Shown here piece after piece: positions 1 to 8,503 of a stretch of 64,000 bases of DNA. Origin of the DNA: Candidatus Cloacimonadota bacterium (GTDB lineage: Bacteria; Cloacimonadota; Cloacimonadia; Cloacimonadales; Cloacimonadaceae); the NCBI GenBank assembly GCA_012839325.1, contig DUNQ01000125.1:1-64000 (forward strand), given 5' to 3'. The position numbers and the translations under genes were made by a program. The stretch's first letter is position 1. Each line of letters begins with the position of its first letter. The notes beneath the pieces are model-generated. The model ran no database searches. It had not been told where the DNA came from and was given only the letters and a program-made list of their open reading frames with translations.

Positions 1-434
1 CTGGGAGGGGTTGAGACATATTATTTCGTATTTCTTTTCCATTTTTTACTCCTCTGTGTAAATGACCTCCCGACCTGGGAGGGGTTGAGACTCTGAGGGA
101 AATTTTTCCCAACTCTAGATTTAGAGAGTGTAAATGACCTCCCGACCTGGGAGGGGTTGAGACTTTTGGTGCCAGAGGAGAACATTAGTTCCTCTTCAGA
201 GTGTAAATGACCTCCCGACCTGGGAGGGGTTGAGACACTCAGCAAGAGCCACCATAATTTTCTCCACTGCCTGGCGTGTGTAAATGACCTCCCGACCTGG
301 GAGGGGTTGAGACCCTCGGAGAGGGTATTTAAACCCTCAAACTTTTTCAGTGTAAATGACCTCCCGACCTGGGAGGGGTTGAGACCCGAATATAGCGTTT
401 TGTAGTTGCTCTCGCTTTCCCAGTGTAAATGACC
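1..434 (+). CRISPR. CRISPR array, right-hand (trailer) end, six spacers in view
   Basis: Five full 36-nt repeats lie at 56-91, 128-163, 201-236, 278-313 and 350-385, all identical by eye. Positions 1-17 are the last 17 nt of another repeat, so the array continues left of the window. Spacers are 18-55 (38 nt), 92-127 (36), 164-200 (37), 237-277 (41), 314-349 (36) and 386-422 (37). The repeat starts GTGTAAATGA and ends GGGGTTGAGAC. Its middle can form a 6-bp stem CCTCCC/GGGAGG with loop GACCT. At 423-435 only the first 13 nt of the repeat remain, then the sequence diverges. A degenerate last repeat normally marks the trailer end, so the leader should lie to the left. The TTGAGAC end resembles the TTGAAAC handle of type I repeats, which agrees with plus-strand transcription. 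No cas gene is in the window, so the type is uncertain. Confidence 0.97.
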
Positions 435-559
435 TTTCATCTCCTGAAAGTTCATCGTTTCAAGGATGCAACATTGCCCGTATAAGATATAATAAGCTAC
501 ACAATGGATGATCATTTTACTGTTAGGCTCTAACATACTTCTAATATTACACTTGCCCG

Positions 560-662
560 CTTCTTCCCTATTGGACTATGGTGATGATGTGGTCATGATA
601 TGGTCATCGCCATGAGCACATCATGACCGCATCTATAGCTTAACCATATAAGGAGGGAGTGG
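560..662. repeat. Dispersed palindromic repeat, family 1, copy A
   Basis: This non-coding stretch matches 27411-27508 and 38087-38186. It has a left flank at 560-574 containing CTTCCCTATTGG and a 37-bp core at 586-622 that begins GATGTGGTCATGATATGG and ends CACATC. The right flank at 644-662 is degenerate here (CCATATAAGGAGGGAGTGG, against CCAATAGGGAAGAGGTGG in copy B). A wider inverted repeat joins 586-599 to 619-632 with one mismatch. The element lies between the CRISPR trailer and the metal-sensor operon. The rest of 435-783 shows no convincing gene. It looks like a small MITE- or REP-type element; no coding capacity is apparent. Confidence 0.8.
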
Positions 663-783
663 GTATCTCATTGCTTAAGTCACATTTAGACAATACTTTC
701 TAACTTACTTAGATCGTTTTGGTAACGTGTTTTCCCACCTCCTCACTAAAGATTCCCCTTGCCAAACCCCCTGACTCCATTAG

Positions 784-805
784 TATATGAACAGATATTC
801 ATATA
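784..805. promoter_or_regulatory. Operator of the SmtB/ArsR-type metal sensor
   Basis: TATATGAA (784-791) and TTCATATA (798-805) form a perfect 8-bp inverted repeat with a 6-bp centre. The whole site agrees with the TGAACA-N2-TATTCA type operator known for SmtB, ZiaR and CadC regulators. It ends two bases before the GGAG ribosome binding site of the sensor gene (807-810). Bound repressor would therefore cover the start of the transcript or the promoter, giving autoregulation of the two-gene operon. Confidence 0.8.
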
Positions 806-815
806 TGGAGCAGAA

Positions 816-1169
816 ATGAAAGAACAATGTTTATGTAAACTCATCTCCCCTGAGGAGATAGACAAGATTCAGAAAGACTTGCCGGATGCCGAGACCATAT
901 CCGATATGGCAGAATTCTTCAAAGTTTTTGGAGATAGCTCGCGTCTTACTTTGATATATTATCTCTCGCGTGCCGAGCTTTGCGTTGCAGATCTCGCAGC
1001 CCTTGCCGGCATGAGTCCCTCAGCGGTTTCCCATCAGCTTAAGACCTTGCGTCTAATGCGATTAGTAAAGAATCGCAAGGAAGGAACCGTGGTCTATTAT
1101 TCCTTGGATGACTCCCACATAGACAGTCTCTTCAAAGACGCTCTGGAACACATTTTGGAGGAGAAATGA
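816..1169 (+). CDS. ArsR/SmtB-family zinc/cadmium/lead-sensing repressor
   Basis: This is a 117-residue winged-helix repressor. The start is ATG 816, with GGAG at 807-810; an in-frame upstream TTG at 759 is rejected because the operator (784-805) would fall inside the coding region. The recognition helix is around residues 69-80 (SAVSHQLKTLR). Two metal sites can be read. An N-terminal CLC (Cys5, Cys7) with Cys56 in ELCV resembles the alpha3N site of CadC. Asp99, His101, His112 and Glu115 match the alpha5 zinc site D-x-H-x10-H-x2-E of SmtB. Having both sites is known in the family, and the ligand is probably Zn, Cd or Pb. The stop overlaps the start of the P-type ATPase in ATGA, so the repressor probably controls its own partner transporter and is released by excess metal. 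Confidence 0.9.
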   Translation: MKEQCLCKLISPEEIDKIQKDLPDAETISDMAEFFKVFGDSSRLTLIYYLSRAELCVADLAALAGMSPSAVSHQLKTLRLMRLVKNRKEGTVVYYSLDDSHIDSLFKDALEHILEEK

Positions 1170-3250
1170 CAGTCCGCGAATATAAGGTTCAAAATTTAGA
1201 TTGCGCAAATTGCAGCGCTAAGATAGAGACCGAGATTTCAAATCTCGCTGAGGTGAGCAGTGTAAATCTCGACTTCATAAATCAGAAGCTCGTTGTGCAA
1301 TATAAAGATGACGCTGCCAATGCTTTAGACATCCTTAATAAGATCGCTTCCGGCATTGAACCGGGAGTTAAAATACATGATTCAGATCACGAGATCAAAG
1401 AAGAAAAGTCCTACTATTCCTTTGTGATTTATGGCGGCTTGCTCCTTCTTTTGATCACCTATCTTTTGCCGGAAAGTTTCGCATTTCGCCCATGGTTATT
1501 CTGGCTTTCCTATCTGATGGTTTCCGGGCGCGTGCTTTATAACGCAGGGCGCGAAGTCTTTTCACGCCAACTCTTAGCAGAACATTTCCTGATGGGAATC
1601 GCCTCACTTGGAGCTATGTATTTAGGAGAATACACCGAAGCTGTTGCCGTGATTGCGCTATATGAATTGGGACACTATCTCGAGCATAAAGCCGTGAATC
1701 GCAGCCGTAAAACAGTTTCATCCATCATGAATCTCAAGCCGGAAGTAGCGCATCTAAAGACAGATAGCGGCCTGAAGGAGATAAAGCTGAATCAGGTGAA
1801 GCCCGGCGACATACTCGTTGTGCATCCCGGCGAACGCATCCCCGTTGACGGCCTGATTACAAAAGGCGAAACCAGCCTGGATACCTCCAGCGTGAGCGGT
1901 GAATCTGCGCCTCTCGCGGTTGCTGCGGGCAATGAGATCTATGCAGGCTGCCTCAATCACGAGGGGCTGATAGAGATGGAAGCCCTGCGTGGCGAAGCCG
2001 AGAGCATGGTGGCAAAGATTCTTGCGCTGATCGATAATGCTGCTTCGCGCAAATCCCGCCAAGAACGCTTTATCACACGCTTTGCCAGTATCTACACCCC
2101 TGTCGTTGTCGCAATGGCAGTGTTGGTTTTCCTCGTCCCCGTTATCATGGGATACAGTTCGCAAATATGGCTAAAACGCTCATTGATCTTCCTCATCGTG
2201 AGCTGTCCCTGCGCGCTGGTCATCTCCATTCCGCTCACATATTACATAGGGATAGGGATCGCTGCTAAGCGCGGCATCATCTTCAAAGGCAGCACCTTCC
2301 TCGATGGACTCAGGCAGGTAAAAAGCGTAGTTTTCGACAAAACCGGAACGCTCACCACCGGCGATCTCAGACTGGAAAAGCTCTATACATCAGATAATAT
2401 CAGTGGTGACGAGCTCAGCCGCGCGCTCTATGAGAGTGAATTCGGCTCGCGCCACCCCTTCGCTATCGCTGTGAAAAACGCCATGGAATATGACTTTGAT
2501 CTCACGAAGAGAACCCAGTATAATGAATTGCCCGGCAAGGGGATAATGATGGAATATGACGGCAAAGAATATCTCGCCGGAAGCTATGATTTCATCCTTG
2601 AGCGCGGTTTTAAGCAGCTTTTTGATACCGCCGAATACAGTGCCGTGCATGTGGTGAAAGATGGCGTCTATCTCGGTGCAGCCGCATTTGGAGACGATAT
2701 CAAGCCAAAGATGAAAGAGAGTTTGTCCCATATGCGCAAGCTGGGCGTAGATAACATGTATCTGCTTTCCGGTGATAGAGATAAGAAGGCGGCAAGCGTA
2801 TCCGAAGAGCTGGCTTTAGATGGATATAAAGCGGAGCTTTTGCCTCAGGATAAGCTGGTTGCGCTGGAAGAGATCATGCAGAAACATGATGGCATGACGG
2901 CTTATACGGGCGATGGAATGAACGACGCTCCCGTTCTGGCGCGCTCGGATATCGGGATCGCGATGGGCGGAATCGGCGCACAGGCTTCAATCGATAGTGC
3001 AGACATTGTTCTCATGAACGACAAAGCGGAACAATTAGCTCTCGCCTTTGAACTTTCTCGAAAAACAAATACTAAAATCTGGCAAAATATCTCGCTGGCT
3101 TTGGGCATCAAAATCTTGGTGATGGTGCTGGGAGTTGCAGGCGTGAGCGGGCTTTGGGAGGCAATCATCGCCGATGTGGGCGTCACTTTACTGGTGATCT
3201 TCAATAGCTTAAGACTCAATCGATTCCACAGTAAGCTTGACAAATATTAA
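1166..3250 (+). CDS. zntA: P1B-type Zn2+/Cd2+/Pb2+-exporting ATPase
   Basis: This 694-residue inner-membrane pump uses ATP to export soft divalent metals. An N-terminal heavy-metal-associated domain carries NLDCANC (Cys13, Cys16). Transmembrane helices surround the CPC motif in SCPCALVIS near residue 346. The phosphorylated Asp is in DKTGTLT near residue 391. The ATP-binding SRHPFA motif and the hinge GDGMNDAP near residue 581 are intact. The C-terminal pair has Lys in GIKILVMV and Asp in ADVGVTLLVIFNSLRL, which is the TM7/TM8 signature of P1B-2 pumps (Zn, Cd, Pb) and not of Cu pumps. It is translationally coupled to the SmtB-like sensor by a 4-bp overlap. The length and domain order are normal for ZntA/CadA with one metal-binding domain. 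Confidence 0.95.
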   Translation: MTVREYKVQNLDCANCSAKIETEISNLAEVSSVNLDFINQKLVVQYKDDAANALDILNKIASGIEPGVKIHDSDHEIKEEKSYYSFVIYGGLLLLLITYLLPESFAFRPWLFWLSYLMVSGRVLYNAGREVFSRQLLAEHFLMGIASLGAMYLGEYTEAVAVIALYELGHYLEHKAVNRSRKTVSSIMNLKPEVAHLKTDSGLKEIKLNQVKPGDILVVHPGERIPVDGLITKGETSLDTSSVSGESAPLAVAAGNEIYAGCLNHEGLIEMEALRGEAESMVAKILALIDNAASRKSRQERFITRFASIYTPVVVAMAVLVFLVPVIMGYSSQIWLKRSLIFLIVSCPCALVISIPLTYYIGIGIAAKRGIIFKGSTFLDGLRQVKSVVFDKTGTLTTGDLRLEKLYTSDNISGDELSRALYESEFGSRHPFAIAVKNAMEYDFDLTKRTQYNELPGKGIMMEYDGKEYLAGSYDFILERGFKQLFDTAEYSAVHVVKDGVYLGAAAFGDDIKPKMKESLSHMRKLGVDNMYLLSGDRDKKAASVSEELALDGYKAELLPQDKLVALEEIMQKHDGMTAYTGDGMNDAPVLARSDIGIAMGGIGAQASIDSADIVLMNDKAEQLALAFELSRKTNTKIWQNISLALGIKILVMVLGVAGVSGLWEAIIADVGVTLLVIFNSLRLNRFHSKLDKY

Positions 3251-3295
3251 GCTTCATAGTTTTTGGATAGTCAAATGAACAATATTGGAGAAAAC

Positions 3296-5200
3296 ATGCC
3301 GATAGTAATCACACTTCCCGATGGAAGCAAGAAAGAATACCCGGCTGCAATCAGCGCTTACGACGTTGCGCATGAGATCAGCCCGCGCCTCGCAAGTGCG
3401 GCTGTAGCAGCAGAAATAAACTCAAAACTCGTTGATATAAATACCATGATCACTGAAGATAGCGATCTGGTGATACATACTTTTAAGACCGATGCCGGAC
3501 GCGAAATATATTGGCACAGCAGCGCGCATCTCATGGCTCAGGCGGTAAAACAGCTTTGGCCGGAGGTGCAGGTGACGATAGGTCCCGCAATCGAACAAGG
3601 CTTTTATTATGACTTTGATAGAGAGGAGGCTTTCAGCGATGAAGACCTGCTCAAGATAGAAGAACGCATGAAGGAGCTCAGCGCTCAGAAATTGCCCTAT
3701 TCGCGTCAGGAACTCTCTAAAGAAGAGGCGATCAAGATCTTCGGCGATATGGGCGAGCATTACAAGATCGTAATCATCGAAGAAATCCCGGATGGAGACC
3801 CCATCAGCACCTACACTCAGGGTGATTTCATCGATCTCTGTCGCGGGCCGCATATCCCCCACACCGGTGTGATCAAAGCGGTGAAATTGCTGAGAAGCTC
3901 CGGCGCATATTGGCGCGGCGATGAAAGAAACAAGATGCTTAAACGCATATATGGCATCAGCTTCCCTTCAAATAAAGAGATGCGACAATACATGGAGTTC
4001 TTGGAAGAAGCGGCGAAGCGAGACCATCGCAAATTAGGTAGAGATTTAGAGCTCTTTTCCTTTGACGATGAGGTGGGTCCCGGTCTCGTGCTCTGGCATC
4101 CCAAAGGCGCAATGATACGCCATCTCATCGAGTCTTATTGGACAGATATGCATCTGCAAAATGGCTATGAATTGGTCTATACACCCCACGTGGGACGCAG
4201 CAAGCTCTGGGAAACCAGCGGCCATCTCGGCTTCTATGAAGAAAATATGTATGCCAAGATGGATGTGGAAGGTCAGGACTACTATCTCAAGCCGATGAAC
4301 TGCCCCTTCCACCTCAGTATTTATAATGCTAAACATCACAGCTATCGTGAATTACCGGTGCGCATGGCGGAGCTGGGAACGGTCTATCGCTATGAACGCA
4401 GCGGGGTCTTGCACGGGCTGATGAGAGTGCGCGGCTTCACTCAGGATGATGCGCATATCATCTGCACGCCGGATCAGGTGAGCGATGAAGTGGAAAAGCT
4501 CATCGTCTTTGCGCTGGATATGCTCAAACACTTTGGATTCGAGGAGTTCCTCATCTATCTTTCTACAAAGCCGGAAGCTGCCGTGGGTAGCGATGAGGAG
4601 TGGGATATGGCAACACAGAGCCTGCGCGCATCGCTGAATAAGCTGGGCTTGGAATTCGACATGGATGAAGGCGGCGGCGCTTTCTATGGCCCCAAGATCG
4701 ATATCAAGATCAAGGACGCCATCGGCAGAGCCTGGCAATGCACCACCATTCAGTTTGACTTCAACGAGCCGGAACGCTTTAATATGGAATACATTGGCGC
4801 GGATAACCAGGCGCATCGTCCCATCATGATTCATAGGGCAATCTTAGGCTCGGTGGAACGCTTCTTTGCCACGCTTTTAGAATATCACGGCGGGAATCTG
4901 CCGCTCTGGCTAATGCCCACTCAGATGATGATTTTGCCCATCACCGACGCGCAAATTGAATATGCAAAAGAGATTCAAGAGAGATTGCGCAAAGAAGGCT
5001 TGCGTTGTGAGATCGATGCACGTAATGAAAAGATTGGCTATAAGATACGCGAGGCTGAGCTGCAAAAGATACCCTTCATGAGCATCATCGGTAAAAAAGA
5101 GGCGGAAGAAGGACGCATCACGCTCAGACGCCATGGTGAAGGCGATCTCGGCGTAATGGACTTCGACGAAGCCATACAAAGAATCAAAGAAGAGTTATGA
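3296..5200 (+). CDS. thrS: Threonyl-tRNA synthetase
   Basis: This 634-residue class II synthetase charges tRNA-Thr in the cytoplasm. The start is ATG 3296, preceded by TTGGAGA at 3285-3291; an in-frame TTG at 3263 and an ATG at 3275 lack this site. An N-terminal TGS domain (VITLPDGSKKEYP) is followed by the editing domain with HSSAHLMAQAV and the catalytic core. Zinc ligands corresponding to the E. coli enzyme are Cys336 (MNCPF), His387 (DDAHI) and His513 (MIHRAIL). The anticodon-binding domain fills the C-terminus. The stop overlaps the kdsD start by 4 bp. A tRNA-Thr gene follows kdsD about 1 kb downstream. Confidence 0.97.
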   Translation: MPIVITLPDGSKKEYPAAISAYDVAHEISPRLASAAVAAEINSKLVDINTMITEDSDLVIHTFKTDAGREIYWHSSAHLMAQAVKQLWPEVQVTIGPAIEQGFYYDFDREEAFSDEDLLKIEERMKELSAQKLPYSRQELSKEEAIKIFGDMGEHYKIVIIEEIPDGDPISTYTQGDFIDLCRGPHIPHTGVIKAVKLLRSSGAYWRGDERNKMLKRIYGISFPSNKEMRQYMEFLEEAAKRDHRKLGRDLELFSFDDEVGPGLVLWHPKGAMIRHLIESYWTDMHLQNGYELVYTPHVGRSKLWETSGHLGFYEENMYAKMDVEGQDYYLKPMNCPFHLSIYNAKHHSYRELPVRMAELGTVYRYERSGVLHGLMRVRGFTQDDAHIICTPDQVSDEVEKLIVFALDMLKHFGFEEFLIYLSTKPEAAVGSDEEWDMATQSLRASLNKLGLEFDMDEGGGAFYGPKIDIKIKDAIGRAWQCTTIQFDFNEPERFNMEYIGADNQAHRPIMIHRAILGSVERFFATLLEYHGGNLPLWLMPTQMMILPITDAQIEYAKEIQERLRKEGLRCEIDARNEKIGYKIREAELQKIPFMSIIGKKEAEEGRITLRRHGEGDLGVMDFDEAIQRIKEEL

Positions 5201-6165
5201 CAATATTTGAAAAGATCAAAAGCGAACTGAATAAAGAGGCTAAGGCTATCTTGACCCTGATTGATCAGCTGGATCAAGCGCAGGTGGAACACGCTTTTGA
5301 ACTGATGAAAAACTGCCGAGGGAAGGTGGTGCTTACCGGAATCGGCAAGGCGGGGATCATTGCGCGAAAGATCTCGGCAACTCTTGCCAGCACAGGCACT
5401 TCCTCCATCTTCTTGCATGCCGCGGAAGGCATTCATGGAGACCTCGGCATGCTCAGCAAAAAGGACGTGGTCTTGGCGGTTTCCAATAGCGGAAATACCA
5501 GCGAAATCCTCGCCATCATCCCCTTTATCAAGTTCATAGGCATCCCGCTGATCAGTATCACGGGAAATATCGATTCTCAGTTGGCAAAAGCCTCTGACGC
5601 CGTGCTTTGCACCAAGGTGGATAACAGCCTGGAGCCTCTGGGAATGGTGCCCACTGCGAGCACGACGGTTGCTCTCGCTTTGGGAGATGCTCTGGCGATC
5701 GCGCTTTTGGACGAGAAAGAGTTTTCACTCAAAGACTTTGCGCTCTTCCATCCCGGCGGGGCAATAGGCAAAAGGTTGCTTTTGCGCGTGCAGGATATCA
5801 TGCACTCCGGAGACGAAATGCCGCGGGTCTATAAAGATACGCCCATGCAAGAGGCGATCCTGGAAATGACCGGGAAAAAGCTGGGCTGCACGCTCGTGAT
5901 GGATGAGGATGAAAGCTGTCTCGGCATCATCACGGACGGGGATCTCAGAAGGCAATTGCAAGCTAAGGGAGTGGAGCTGATCAAGCTTCCGGCGAGCGAT
6001 TGCATGACACCCAAGCCCAAGAATATCACCGCATCCGCTCTGGCTGTGGAAGCGCTCTCTCTCATGGAAAAGCACAGCATCACTGTTTTGCCCGTGCTTT
6101 GTGAAAAAGGCAAGGCTCAGGGCATCCTGCACATGCATGATCTCATCCGTGCGGGAGTGGTTTGA
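5197..6165 (+). CDS. kdsD: Arabinose-5-phosphate isomerase (SIS plus two CBS domains)
   Basis: This 322-residue enzyme is expected to convert ribulose 5-phosphate to arabinose 5-phosphate, the first step of Kdo synthesis. The SIS sugar-isomerase domain spans roughly residues 35-170, with LTGIGKAGIIARKISATLASTG and the SNSGNTSEI phosphosugar loop. Two CBS modules occupy about 205-322 (starting near VQDIMHSGDEMPRV and CMTPKPKNITASALAV). Size and domain order match KdsD/GutQ. It is coupled to thrS by ATGA. The later Kdo enzymes KdsA and KdsC are encoded at 40389-41769. Other SIS-CBS proteins exist, but the local LPS gene content supports KdsD. Confidence 0.93.
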   Translation: MTIFEKIKSELNKEAKAILTLIDQLDQAQVEHAFELMKNCRGKVVLTGIGKAGIIARKISATLASTGTSSIFLHAAEGIHGDLGMLSKKDVVLAVSNSGNTSEILAIIPFIKFIGIPLISITGNIDSQLAKASDAVLCTKVDNSLEPLGMVPTASTTVALALGDALAIALLDEKEFSLKDFALFHPGGAIGKRLLLRVQDIMHSGDEMPRVYKDTPMQEAILEMTGKKLGCTLVMDEDESCLGIITDGDLRRQLQAKGVELIKLPASDCMTPKPKNITASALAVEALSLMEKHSITVLPVLCEKGKAQGILHMHDLIRAGVV

Positions 6166-6251
6166 AGCCCGTTTTAGCATATTTTTCTTGACGAAAAGTT
6201 TAATATAAAAAGATTGCTATCTATCTGCATTATGCAGAGAAAGAATTGAAG

Positions 6252-6327
<76 letters not shown>

Positions 6328-6364
6328 GATATATGCCGAGCTCTAAAGATCGGCACAGCAATAA

Positions 6365-6392
6365 AAAAAGGTCTGTTCACGCAGACCTTTTT
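6365..6392 (+). terminator. Intrinsic terminator after tRNA-Thr
   Basis: An 11-bp stem AAAAAGGTCTG / CAGACCTTTTT (6365-6375 with 6382-6392) closes a 6-nt loop and ends in a T tract. The matching A tract makes it potentially active in both directions. It separates the thrS-kdsD-tRNA-Thr region from transketolase. Confidence 0.9.
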
Positions 6393-6412
6393 CATTTTCA
6401 TACACTTTTTGC

Positions 6413-6442
6413 TTGACCTTATCCGCACTTATTTAGTATGAC
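6413..6442 (+). promoter_or_regulatory. Possible sigma-70-like promoter for transketolase
   Basis: TTGACC (6413-6418) and TATGAC (6437-6442) are separated by 18 bp, just after the terminator and about 100 bp before the transketolase start. The match is only moderate, and promoter consensus in this lineage is unknown to me, so this is tentative. Confidence 0.35.
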
Positions 6443-6543
6443 ATATTCAGTGAGAAAGATTGCTGATTCATTAAATGGTGCCGATATCCGGTGTCTTGCA
6501 TCTCTCTCAAGTGATTGATAATTAAGACAATGAGGTAATAGAA

Positions 6544-8436
6544 GTGACAAGATCAGAATTGATTTCCCAAATCAGTGCCCAAGCTAAACTTGCCCGAGCT
6601 GCGATTCTTAAGATGACCACCTTGGCAAAAAGCGGACATCCCGGTGGCTCGCTTTCCAGCATCGACGTCCTGCTTTCAATCTATAACACCATGAAACACG
6701 ATCCCAAAGACCCCTTTTGGGAAGAGCGCGACTATATGGTGGTCTCAATCGGACACATCTCTCCGGCTGTATATTCTACTTTAAGTCTCATGGGTTATTT
6801 CCCGCTCGATGAATCAATTGCATATTTCCGTAAATATGGCAGCGTCTATGAAGGACACATAGAGCGTGAGGTTCCGGGTGTGGAGTGGACTACGGGCAAT
6901 CTCGGTCAGGGGCTCTCCGCGGGTTGCGGCTTTGCGCTTTCTGCAAAGATCAAAGGTAAAGACAACCGCGTCTATGTCCATATGGGTGATGGCGAGCAAC
7001 AGAAAGGACAGATCGGTGAGGCACGTCGCTTTGCCGCTAAATATAAACTCAATAACCTCACAGCTATCATAGATTATAATCAGCTACAGATTTCCGGCTC
7101 CATCCACGATGTGATGCCCCAAAGCCTTAGAAGAAGCTGGGAGGCAGACGGTTGGCAGGTTTTGGAAGTAAACGGACATGATATACCTCAAATTCTCGGC
7201 GCATTAGAAGAATCCGGCAAGGCGAAAAAGCCCACCATGATACTGGCTAAGAGCGTGATGGGCAAGGGCATCAGCTTCATGGAGAACAAGGAGCAATATC
7301 ACGGTGCTGCCCTGAGCATGGAGCTCTGTCAGAAGGCTCTCGCTGAGCTCGGTGCAGAGGACGATTTCGCTAAGCTGCAAGCCAAAAGAGATGCTTTCGA
7401 CGGCAAGCCCGAAGACCTCAGCCATCTCTTCCAAAAGAGTTTTGACCTCAAAGCAGGCGCTCCTATGCTCTATGAGAGCGATTCAGACTGTCGCAGCGCT
7501 TGGGGTAATGCGCTTTTAGACCTCGCAAAGCTGAATAAAGATTCTCAGACGCCTATCATCGCGCTGGATTGCGACCTCGCGGGAAGCGTCAAAACCGCTG
7601 ATTTTGCCAAGGAATTCCCGGAGCATTTCTTCCAGTGTGGAATCATGGAGCATCACGCCATAGTAATGGGCGGAGCGCTCTCCACCACCGGCATGCAGAC
7701 CTTCTGGGCGGGATTTGGCATGTTTGGCATCGATGAGACCTATAACATGCAGCGCCTCAATGATATAAACCATACAAATCTTAAGACCATGCTCACGCAC
7801 GTTGGCATCGATGTGGGCGAAGATGGTAAAACTCACCAATGCATTGATTATATCGCTCTTGCGCGCAATCTTTTCAAGACGCGCATCATTTGCCCCGCAG
7901 ATGCTAATCATGCCGATAGAATCGTTCGCTGGCTCATCGATAAGCCGGGGAATTATATCGTTGCAATGGGACGCTCCAAGCTTCCTATCATCAAAAAAGA
8001 GGATGGCAGCGTGTTTTATGATGAAGATTATGTCTTCGATTACGGTAAGGCGGATCTCGTCAGAAAAGGTGATAGCGGCACGGTCTTCGTGTGTGGAACG
8101 GCAAGCAATAACGCTGTGAATGCCATAGACTTGCTCGCCAAAGATGGTATCAATTTGCAGCTCTATGTGGTAGGATCACCTCTCATGCTTGAAGGCAATA
8201 TCGTCAGCGAAGCCGCAAAAAAAGGCAGCATATTCGTGATTGAAGATCACAGCGTTCAGGGTGGATTGGGCGCGAGCGTCAAAGACAAGCTCGTTGAAAG
8301 TAAGATGAGTGCAGACTTCGTTCACTATGGAGTGCAGGAATATCCCGCTTCCGGGGCTTCTAAAGATCTCTACAAAGCTCACGGACTCGATGCAGATTCT
8401 TTGGCAAAAGCCATCAAGGATCACTTAAAGAAATAA
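6544..8436 (+). CDS. tkt: Transketolase
   Basis: This 630-residue thiamine-diphosphate enzyme transfers two-carbon units between sugar phosphates in the non-oxidative pentose phosphate pathway. The start is GTG 6544, with GAGGTA at 6530-6535. The N-terminal half has the substrate His in KSGHPGGSLS and the ThDP/Mg motif GDGEQQKGQ near residues 148-156, followed by IDYNQ. The middle half has the catalytic Glu in GIMEHHAI near residue 369. The C-terminal domain (VFVCGTASNNAV onward) completes a single-chain enzyme, slightly shorter than the 660-residue proteobacterial form. It stands alone between terminator-bounded units, with 67 bp before the next gene. Confidence 0.93.
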   Translation: MTRSELISQISAQAKLARAAILKMTTLAKSGHPGGSLSSIDVLLSIYNTMKHDPKDPFWEERDYMVVSIGHISPAVYSTLSLMGYFPLDESIAYFRKYGSVYEGHIEREVPGVEWTTGNLGQGLSAGCGFALSAKIKGKDNRVYVHMGDGEQQKGQIGEARRFAAKYKLNNLTAIIDYNQLQISGSIHDVMPQSLRRSWEADGWQVLEVNGHDIPQILGALEESGKAKKPTMILAKSVMGKGISFMENKEQYHGAALSMELCQKALAELGAEDDFAKLQAKRDAFDGKPEDLSHLFQKSFDLKAGAPMLYESDSDCRSAWGNALLDLAKLNKDSQTPIIALDCDLAGSVKTADFAKEFPEHFFQCGIMEHHAIVMGGALSTTGMQTFWAGFGMFGIDETYNMQRLNDINHTNLKTMLTHVGIDVGEDGKTHQCIDYIALARNLFKTRIICPADANHADRIVRWLIDKPGNYIVAMGRSKLPIIKKEDGSVFYDEDYVFDYGKADLVRKGDSGTVFVCGTASNNAVNAIDLLAKDGINLQLYVVGSPLMLEGNIVSEAAKKGSIFVIEDHSVQGGLGASVKDKLVESKMSADFVHYGVQEYPASGASKDLYKAHGLDADSLAKAIKDHLKK

Positions 8437-8503
8437 CATTACATGATAACAGTTAAAGCCGTGCGGGATAGTACCTTCTCTCCCGCTCGGCTTATGACTT
8501 GAA

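Noticed and set aside
21-536. Open reading frame on the minus strand across the CRISPR array
   Set aside because: Its protein is a repeated SLNPSQVGRSFT-type motif created by translating the repeats; the array explains it fully.
759-815. Upstream in-frame TTG start for the ArsR-type gene
   Set aside because: The perfect operator at 784-805 and the GGAG at 807-810 place the true start at ATG 816.
1754-3243. Long minus-strand frames inside the P-type ATPase gene
   Set aside because: They are shadow frames of a gene with clear family motifs on the plus strand; no domain is recognisable in them.
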